Below are positions 18,120-23,063 of a stretch of 23,063 nt of DNA, piece by piece; position 1 is the stretch's first letter, and every line of letters starts with the position of its first letter. The notes beneath the pieces were generated by a model. The model was not told the origin of the DNA. It did not search any database and was given only the letters and a program-made list of their open reading frames with translations. The position numbers were made by a program, and so were the translations under genes. Where the stretch lies: the NCBI GenBank assembly GCA_030531025.1, contig JAUMTV010000053.1, forward strand, positions 1 to 23,063, written 5' to 3'. The stretch is from Turicibacter sp. (GTDB lineage Bacteria; Bacillota; Bacilli; MOL361; Turicibacteraceae).

Positions 18120-18470
18120 TTTCTTATGAATTAATTTGGAATAAACTCGGATACGGCTAGACATCCCAAGGGTCTCAAACGTGGCGACAACCTCGCGTAT
18201 AAGTATTCTAAAGACCCCAACGATGAGTGCTGCCCTCAACCCTGTTAAGAAGAGGAAGATAGAAGGAGTCGATACAGCTTGTGCGTAGGTCGAACAGTTT
18301 GGGTCTGGGTCACAGTCTTCAAATGTAGTCGAACTACAGGAGAGAAAAGTATATTCCTGATGAATCCAATTCCATTACCTATATGATGGAATGTCCGGTC
18401 GTATCTGAGACAAAAAGAGATCACTAAATGAATCATTGAGGTAAAGAAAACTCATTCAGTTTTCAAAGAG
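18120..18470 (-). ncRNA. Structured upstream end of IS110 element, candidate bridge RNA region
   Basis: About 350 nt upstream of the transposase is noncoding but rich in stems. GAAAACT/AGTTTTC is at 18446-18464, ATTCCAT/ATGGAAT at 18369-18392, and TGTAGT/ACTACA at 18324-18338. A nested stem has GGGTCT (18170-18175) with AGACCC (18212-18217) and inner GCGA/TCGC (18184-18196). In IS110-group elements this left end encodes the bridge RNA, whose internal loops pair with target and donor DNA. The location and structure fit; the RNA's ends and loops are not established here. Confidence 0.5.
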
Positions 18471-18483
18471 CAATTCATGCTCT
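18446..18483. repeat. Tandem hairpins abutting ilvE leader
   Basis: GAAAACT-CATTC-AGTTTTC is followed directly by AGAGCA-ATTCA-TGCTCT. On the minus strand the first part reads GCTCTTTGAAAACTGAATGAG, which resembles the leader/spacer sequences found beside rRNA genes in many Firmicutes. No rRNA is present. This is probably where the IS110 end meets ilvE DNA. Confidence 0.45.
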
Positions 18484-18524
18484 CAAAGAAGGGCTTAAAC
18501 TTATTATACGAGGGAGAGGTAGGT

Positions 18525-19589
18525 ATGGAATTTAAAATCGAACGCGCAAAACAATTAAAAGAAAAACCAGATGAAACAAAATTAGGATTTGGGCGTCATT
18601 TTTCCGATCATATGTTAGTGATTGATTATACCGAAGGTATTGGATGGCATGATGGTCGCATTGTTCCGTATGGACCAATCGAAATGGATCCGGCGTGTAT
18701 GGTTTTACACTATGCTCAAGAAACTTTTGAAGGATTAAAAGCCTATCGTCACTTAGATGGTCAGATTGCTTTATTTAGACCTGAGATTAATGCCAACCGC
18801 TTTATTAAATCAAATGAACGCCTTTGTATGGCTGCTGTTCCAACTGACTTATTTGTACAAGCAGTAGAAACAATTGTTAAGTATGAACAAGATTGGGTTC
18901 CTTCTGAACCTGGAACTTCTCTTTATATCCGACCATTTTGTTTCGCAACAGAATCTGGCGTTGGATTACATCCCGCTAAAAAATATAAATTTGTCATCAT
19001 TCTCTCACCTGTTGGCGATTACTATCCTCAGGGTGTTAATCCCGTTAAGATTTGGGTTGAAGATGAATATGTACGAGCAGTAAAAGGCGGAACAGGCTTT
19101 GCTAAGTGCGGAGGGAACTACGCAGCTAGTATCGCTGCCCAAGTGAAGGCTGAGCAAAATGGATATACTCAAGTACTTTGGTTAGATGGTGTTCATCGTA
19201 AATACGTAGAAGAAGTTGGAACGATGAATGTTATGTTTTTAATTAATGACACAGTTGTAACAGCTCCACTTGAAGGATCTATTTTACCTGGTGTGACACG
19301 AGATTCAATTATCAAACTATTAAAAGATTGGAATATTAATGTGGAAGAGCGTCACCTTAGTATAGATGAACTGATGGAAGCAGGACGTACAGGAGCCTTA
19401 AAAGAGGCATTTGGAACAGGAACAGCCGCAGTTATCTCACCTATCGGGGAGCTTCACTATAAAGATGAGACAGTGGTGATTAATGACTTTAAAACTGGAT
19501 CATTAACTCAAAAATTATATGATACCTTAACTGGTATTCAATGGGGGAAAATTGAAGATCCTTATGATTGGGTCAAACGCTTAAAATAA
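18525..19589 (+). CDS. ilvE: Branched-chain amino acid aminotransferase
   Basis: A PLP-dependent class IV transaminase that exchanges the amino group between glutamate and the 2-oxo acids of Leu, Ile and Val, in the cytosol. The 354-residue protein starts at MEFKIERAKQ, three bases after AGAGGTAGG; an ATG 48 nt upstream has no ribosome site. Fold-IV marks are ETFEGLKAYR, the conserved Lys segment KGGTGFAKCGGNYAAS, the EEVGTMNVMF phosphate-binding stretch, and GTGTAAVISPIG near the end. This is the BCAT subtype of about 350 residues. It is a single gene with a strong terminator. An IS110 remnant ends about 50 bp upstream, so its native promoter may have been displaced. Confidence 0.95.
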   Translation: MEFKIERAKQLKEKPDETKLGFGRHFSDHMLVIDYTEGIGWHDGRIVPYGPIEMDPACMVLHYAQETFEGLKAYRHLDGQIALFRPEINANRFIKSNERLCMAAVPTDLFVQAVETIVKYEQDWVPSEPGTSLYIRPFCFATESGVGLHPAKKYKFVIILSPVGDYYPQGVNPVKIWVEDEYVRAVKGGTGFAKCGGNYAASIAAQVKAEQNGYTQVLWLDGVHRKYVEEVGTMNVMFLINDTVVTAPLEGSILPGVTRDSIIKLLKDWNINVEERHLSIDELMEAGRTGALKEAFGTGTAAVISPIGELHYKDETVVINDFKTGSLTQKLYDTLTGIQWGKIEDPYDWVKRLK

Positions 19590-19593
19590 AAAA

Positions 19594-19615
19594 GAGGCTC
19601 GGATATCCGAGTCTC
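19594..19615 (+). terminator. Terminator of ilvE
   Basis: GAGGCTCGG-ATAT-CCGAGTCTC forms a 9-bp stem with one G-U pair, followed by ATTTTAATTT. It begins four bases after the ilvE stop. Confidence 0.9.
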
Positions 19616-19659
19616 ATTTTAATTTATATAGAAACAGAAATGTATTTCATCATTCTATA

Positions 19660-19738
19660 TCAGTCTTAGTTGATCAATTGCTTTAACACTAAGACTGACT
19701 ATCGTTAAGGGGTCACCTAGTGATTATCAAAGATAATC
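19660..19738. repeat. Two hairpins between ilvE and lipoprotein gene
   Basis: TCAGTCTTAGT (19660-19670) pairs perfectly with ACTAAGACTGA (19688-19698) over 11 bp. GATTATC-AAA-GATAATC is at 19722-19738. Neither has a T-run on either strand, so they are not plain terminators. Copy C of the dispersed repeat follows 13 bp later, so all may belong to one mobile-element end. Confidence 0.6.
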
Positions 19739-19751
19739 TAATCCTCCTTTG

Positions 19752-19801
19752 CTAGGGCTTTAAAAGTTTTCCGATATGAAAAACTTATCTGGACTTATAT
19801 A
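19752..19801 (+). repeat. Dispersed hairpin repeat, copy C
   Basis: This unit runs from CTAGGGCTTTAAAAG to CTTATCTGGACTTATATA. The hairpin arms AAGTTTT/AAAACTT differ from copies A and D, but pairing is kept. It shares CCTTTGCTAGGGCT with copy D, so similarity extends left of the CTAGGG core. It lies directly before the lipoprotein-gene terminator. Confidence 0.8.
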
Positions 19802-19802
19802 T

Positions 19803-19829
19803 AAAAAAGAGGACAGTGTCCTCTTTTTT
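19803..19829. terminator. Bidirectional terminator of the lipoprotein gene
   Basis: AAAAAAGAGGAC-AGT-GTCCTCTTTTTT is a perfect 12-bp arm pair with T-runs on both strands. It starts one base from the lipoprotein stop. Confidence 0.93.
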
Positions 19830-19830
19830 A

Positions 19831-21114
19831 TCATTGTGCTAATTCTAATGCTGCTTTATAGTCTTCTAACGCTTTAGCAGCTGCTTCTTCTGGAGTTGCT
19901 AATCCTTCCCAAACTGAACGATACATTGTTTCAGCTGGTGCCCAGAAGCTTGCCATTTCTGGAATACTTGGCATTGCCTCAGAGTATTGTGCTTGTTCTA
20001 AAACTCCCATCACATAAGAATCATCAGAAAGTCCATCAATCACACTTGGATCTTTTAATGCTGGAATTGATCCACGAACTTTATAAAGAATTTCTAATCC
20101 CTCGTCAGACGTCATAAATTCTAATACTTCACGAGCTGCATCAGGATTTTTTGTATAAGAACTAATACATGCAATAATATTTCCTGAGAATGTGACTGGT
20201 TGAGTGTCGTTAACTGTCGGAATAGTTGTCACACCCCACTCAAAGTCAGCATTTTTCTTAATTTCAGAAATAGCCCATGGTCCAACAATAATATAAGGAA
20301 TTGTTCCTTTAGCAAACTCAACTTCAACAGTATCTGTTGTTAAGTCAGCGTAAGGTACATCTAAATATTCCCTCATCGATTTATAGTATGTTAAACCATC
20401 AATAACTTCTTGTGTGTTAAAGTTAATTTGCTCTGGATCATTATGATCAGGACCAAATAATTGATAACCGAATGCAGTTAAGAAAGGATGCATCGTATAT
20501 GAGTTTCCTGTTTCCATACGGATGATAAATTTATTTTCAGCATTATTATTGAAAACATCACCTTGTTCTTTAACTTCATCCCATGTTTTTGCTACGTCAA
20601 ACCCGTATTCATCTAATAATGTTTTATTGTAGAAGAATGCTACAGATTCCGTAGAAAGTGGAATTCCATAATAATTCCCATCAAATTCAACTGTCTGAAC
20701 AGATCCTTCAATGAATCGCTCTTGCACCTGAGTTGATAATTTCTCTCCTAATGGTAATAGAATTTTTGCTTGAATTGATTGAGACATATTATCATGTGGT
20801 TGAATAAAGATATCTGGTCCAACCCCCGCTGGCCCATCTAACTCTAACTTTGTACGTGTATCAACTGATTCAACATGTTCCCATACAATATCATACTGTG
20901 GAAACTTCGCCTCAATCGCCTCTTCTAATGCTTCTGCATATTCATCATAATCTAACCACAGCTTAACTGTTGTTTTTTCACCTGTTGTCTGATCAGTTGA
21001 CGGTGTTTGATCAGATGGCGTACTATTTTGCTCTCCTCCATCATTACTGCTACAACCAACTAAACCTGCAACAGAAAGTCCTGTTGCTAATAAAATCGAC
21101 ATAAACTTTTTCAT
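19831..21114 (-). CDS. Sugar ABC transporter substrate-binding lipoprotein (MalE/GanO-like)
   Basis: A 427-residue extracytoplasmic solute-binding protein. The signal peptide ends in lipobox LVGC at about residue 21, followed by a Ser/Gln/Thr-rich tether (about 22-46). The mature part is a family-1 binding protein: VKLWLDYDEYAEALEEAI, GVGPDIFIQPHDNM, NYYGIPLSTESVAFFYNK, GTIPYIIVGPWAISEIK, FSGNIIACISSYTKNPDAA and the C-terminal SFWAPAETMYRSVWEGLATP. This is the maltodextrin/galacto-oligosaccharide binding group. GAGGGGG precedes ATG. No permease or ATPase genes adjoin it; a terminator, a mobile repeat and convergent ilvE lie downstream. The nearby galactanase hints at galacto-oligosaccharides, but maltodextrin is equally possible. 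Confidence 0.9.
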   Translation of the reverse strand: MKKFMSILLATGLSVAGLVGCSSNDGGEQNSTPSDQTPSTDQTTGEKTTVKLWLDYDEYAEALEEAIEAKFPQYDIVWEHVESVDTRTKLELDGPAGVGPDIFIQPHDNMSQSIQAKILLPLGEKLSTQVQERFIEGSVQTVEFDGNYYGIPLSTESVAFFYNKTLLDEYGFDVAKTWDEVKEQGDVFNNNAENKFIIRMETGNSYTMHPFLTAFGYQLFGPDHNDPEQINFNTQEVIDGLTYYKSMREYLDVPYADLTTDTVEVEFAKGTIPYIIVGPWAISEIKKNADFEWGVTTIPTVNDTQPVTFSGNIIACISSYTKNPDAAREVLEFMTSDEGLEILYKVRGSIPALKDPSVIDGLSDDSYVMGVLEQAQYSEAMPSIPEMASFWAPAETMYRSVWEGLATPEEAAAKALEDYKAALELAQ

Positions 21115-21200
21115 TTTTTGTTCCCCCTCAATACATTTTTTAAAATTACTTATTAATGTTATTCAAACTTTTAATGGTCAGATACTTGCTGATTCGAGAT

Positions 21201-21311
21201 TTAAACAAGTTCATTAGTCATAAACACTAGAATCTGTATTGGTGGAAGTATAAGTGTTAATCTTTCTATGTGGCTTATGGCTATCCTTTCTTCGTTTCCC
21301 TCATAAATCAT
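21201..21311 (-). other. Leader with possible upstream ORF
   Basis: The promoter at 21339-21367 gives a leader of about 217 nt before the lipoprotein start. Near its 5' end AAGAGGAG is followed by two ATGs. One, seven bases away, opens a 7-codon frame (MRETKKG, 21281-21304). The other, touching the ribosome site, opens a 36-codon frame (MIYEGNEERI..., 21201-21311). AACACT/AGTGTT could pair farther on. It may be a leader peptide, a gene scrap or chance. A nearer weak promoter (TTGAAT, 17 nt, TTAAAA) is possible just before the lipoprotein ribosome site. Confidence 0.25.
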
Positions 21312-21324
21312 CTCCTCTTAATCT

Positions 21325-21339
21325 TTGATAACGATTACA
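21325..21339 (-). promoter_or_regulatory. cre-like site at lipoprotein promoter
   Basis: TTGATAACGATTACA matches the CcpA cre consensus WTGNAANCGNWNNCW with one mismatch. It begins at the -10 box and covers the expected transcription start, the usual place for carbon catabolite repression. A sugar-uptake gene downstream suits that role. Confidence 0.65.
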
Positions 21340-21367
21340 TTTTAACACATTTTACTAATTTTGTCAC
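21339..21367 (-). promoter_or_regulatory. Promoter for the lipoprotein gene
   Basis: On the minus strand GTGACA, a 17-nt spacer and TAAAAT match sigma-A consensus well. It lies about 225 nt upstream of the lipoprotein start, with the cre-like site immediately downstream. Confidence 0.65.
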
Positions 21368-21451
21368 ACCTATCTTTACTAAAAGATGCAAGACTTCATT
21401 AAAAATTTTATTAAACTACCTCCTTTCTTACAAAATATTATCCATTCAAAT

Positions 21452-21483
21452 AAAAAAAGACATAAATTTTATATGTCTTTTTT
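21452..21483. terminator. Terminator of HPr-like gene
   Basis: AAAAAAGACATA and TATGTCTTTTTT form a 12-bp stem around AATTTTA, with T-runs on both strands. It lies about 30 bp past the HPr-like stop. Confidence 0.85.
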
Positions 21484-21514
21484 AGTTTTGTACTTTTTTG
21501 TCACATACTATTTC

Positions 21515-21745
21515 TTAAACTAAGTAATCTTTTATTTCTCGTTTAAAGTCAGATGCATTTAATGTATCAGCTAATACAGTTAGCGGAGCTTCCATCCCTA
21601 AGCTCAAAACACCTAAAATAGACTTTGCATCTACTTTGTACTCATCACGTTGTAACTCAATTTCATATCCGTAATGACTTGCAATATTAACAAAATTTTT
21701 AACATCGTCAATCGTATTAAATTTCACTCGATACGTTCTCATCAT
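21515..21745 (-). CDS. HPr-like protein lacking the active-site histidine (Crh-like)
   Basis: A small protein of 76 residues from MMRTYRVKFN, with AAAGGA upstream; ATG at 21742 is also possible. The second half has the HPr signature VDAKSILGVLSLGMEAPLTV, including the Ser equivalent to regulatory Ser46 (KSILG). At the position where HPr has GxHARPA with His15, this protein reads FNTIDDVKNFVN, so the phosphotransfer histidine is absent. That pattern (no His15, Ser46 kept) is the definition of Crh, a CcpA corepressor in Bacillus. By that analogy it may link HPr kinase to catabolite repression, and cre-like sites occur in this window. It is monocistronic. Homology to Crh itself is not shown; it could be another degenerate HPr paralogue. 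Confidence 0.8.
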   Translation of the reverse strand: MMRTYRVKFNTIDDVKNFVNIASHYGYEIELQRDEYKVDAKSILGVLSLGMEAPLTVLADTLNASDFKREIKDYLV

Positions 21746-21751
21746 CACCAA

Positions 21752-22172
21752 AATCCTTTCTAACCCTTAAATATCTATTCCTAGTAAAATATATTCTACT
21801 AACTCCACGCTTGTTCAAAGAAAGCGTATCTTAAAAAATAATCTCTCTAATAATTTTATTTATGTATTAAACATCCATATCAAATAAGCAACAATCCTGC
21901 TAATATGTTATCTTTCACATAATCGCTAATCAAAGATAACATAAAGAACACCTTATTCTCTGTTAAATATTTATCTCCTATCAATAAACTATTTTACTAC
22001 TCACTTTTATCATCTAGATTTCAATAGAAGAAAAGTACACGATTTCCCCCTCCAATACTTTAATAAGCTAATCAACATTGCTGTTTCTATTTAATGTCTA
22101 AAATTTTTACCTGACATTGTTTATTTATACTCCTGAGTTGTCAATTTAAATCAGACAATTATTTATCATAAA
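21752..22172. other. Gene-free stretch with an inverted repeat
   Basis: I find no credible gene here. TATGTTATCTTT (21904-21915) pairs perfectly with AAAGATAACATA (21932-21943), a 12-bp inverted repeat with a 16-base loop and no T-run. A weak minus-strand promoter for the HPr-like gene may lie near 21800-21835 (TTGAAC, about 17 nt, AATATA), with ACGCTT/AAGCGT around the -35. The last about 40 bases (GAGTTGTCAATTTAAATCAG) probably belong to the end of the IS30-type element. Confidence 0.5.
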
Positions 22173-23009
22173 CTAGACAATTGGAATGAGTGATTCTAAT
22201 CCAGTTGCTTTTTTCATGATCTCTTCTGATGTGTAATAGTTGAAAGATCTTCTGGGTAAAGGGTTATATTTCATCGCAATGTCATTTAATTTCTTTTGTG
22301 AATGTACGGATAAATCCGTAGATTTCGGTAAGTCTTGTCTTACAATACTATTCGAATTCTCATTCAACCCTCTTTGTCCTAGTGCTCCTGGATCACTAAA
22401 GTAAATCTCAAGAGGTATCTTGCTTTCTTGTTCAATTCCTTTCCTCGGTCAAAGGTAATGGTTTTGATGCCTGTTTCGACTTGTTCATTTAGCCAATTTA
22501 AGGTGGCATCCTTGACTTCTTGACTCTTACGACTTGCTTTTAATAGCACGATATATTTACTTTTCTTTTCAACTAAAGTGACAATAGCTGACTGACGATT
22601 CTTACCGACAATGGGTCCCCTACGCCATGTAGTGATAGATCATGGCTATCCTCAACTGGTAGGGAATGTATCCCCCTCAAAATGCCCATACTCTTGATTA
22701 GTTGAAGCGTTAGGATACTGTTTATCTCGCTCATGAATGGTTTTACATTCATTGATTCTTCCACGTGTTTCTTTGTGATTTTTAGGGTTATTCTTTCCTT
22801 TCCGACGTCACAAGTTTGAGTCTATGATTCCTTGTTTAAGAAGTTTGTATAATATTTTAGTTGAAACCCTTTCGGAATGATTCATGAGTCTATCACGGCC
22901 AGCAATGGCATCTAATAACCATCCTTGAGCTAATAAACAACGGATTTCTTCTAACTTATGTTCCGATAAGACGAGTTCTTTTCTTCCACAACGGCGTTTA
23001 TTTTGCTTA
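22173..23009 (-). pseudogene. IS30-family transposase, truncated and frameshifted
   Basis: Pieces of an IS30 transposase appear in order across frames: CGRKELVLSEHKLEEI (middle of the N-terminal half), a TGA at 22808-22810, GHFEGDT (first catalytic Asp, about 22667-22687), a stretch of about 50 nt with no match, IVGKNRQSAIVTLVEKKSKY, TFDRGKEL (second Asp), a frameshift, then NENSNSIVRQDLPKSTDL (catalytic Glu) and YNPLPRRSFNYYTSEEI to the stop. The first about 60 residues are missing, because copy D of the dispersed repeat begins exactly where they should be. The gene is dead. Confidence 0.9.
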
Positions 23010-23057
23010 TATATAAGTCCAGATAAATTTTCTTCATAGAAAATTTTTTAGCCCTAG
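23010..23057 (-). repeat. Dispersed hairpin repeat, copy D
   Basis: The inverse complement reads CTAGGGCT...TTATCTGGACTTATATA and differs from copy A at one base out of 48. It cuts the IS30 transposase gene at 23010, so it was either inserted there or marks a deletion end. The element probably continues beyond the right window edge. Confidence 0.85.
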
Positions 23058-23063
23058 CAAAGG

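Noticed and set aside
18245..18436. 63-codon minus-strand frame upstream of the IS110 transposase
   Set aside because: It lies in the structured noncoding end of the element, lacks a ribosome site, and its composition is not protein-like.

Overview
The window is low-GC DNA from a Gram-positive bacterium of the Firmicutes type. It has strong AGGAGG-like ribosome sites, Rho-independent terminators, an Embden-Meyerhof style gal locus, a lipobox lipoprotein and a sortase-anchored glycosidase. The gene set and codon bias would suit a gut Firmicute such as Turicibacter or another Erysipelotrichia, but there is no rRNA here and the genus is a guess.

Region 1 (1-8422) is a galactan/galactose utilisation locus. 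A secreted, wall-anchored GH53 endo-galactanase (minus strand) lies downstream of a galK-galT-galE operon (minus strand). Divergent from it is a galR-galM pair (plus strand). The logic is complete: galactan is cut outside the cell, and galactose is epimerised by GalM, phosphorylated by GalK, exchanged by GalT and converted by GalE. A LacI-family repressor sits beside a palindromic operator candidate in the divergent galK/galR promoter region.

Region 2 (8423-9025) holds remnants: a truncated IS3-family transposase and unidentified coding scraps.

Region 3 (9057-15540) is the most interesting part. Two paralogous P3B-type (MgtA/MgtB-like) Mg2+ ATPases flank a winged-helix OmpR/PhoB-type regulator that has no receiver domain. 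A small three-helix membrane protein is translationally coupled to the second ATPase gene. Both transcription units carry the same 11-bp-period direct repeat (CTTGCGATT / CTTGC) just upstream of the predicted promoter. Together they look like a self-contained one-component regulon.

Region 4 (15541-18524) is insertion-sequence territory: a degenerate DDE transposase, an intact GNAT acetyltransferase gene, and a decayed IS110-family element. The roughly 350-nt structured upstream end of the IS110 element is where a bridge RNA would be encoded. The IS110 element appears to sit between a strong promoter and the ilvE gene.

Region 5 (18525-21751) has ilvE (branched-chain aminotransferase), an orphan sugar-binding ABC lipoprotein with a promoter-proximal cre-like site and a long leader, and an HPr-like protein that lacks the phosphorylatable histidine but keeps the KSILGVLSLG region (Crh-like).

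Region 6 (21752-23063) has a mostly empty intergenic stretch, a broken IS30-family transposase and a copy of a 48-51 bp dispersed hairpin repeat. That repeat occurs four times in the window (7-54, 2327-2377, 19752-19801, and inverted at 23010-23057) and is probably the end of a mobile element.
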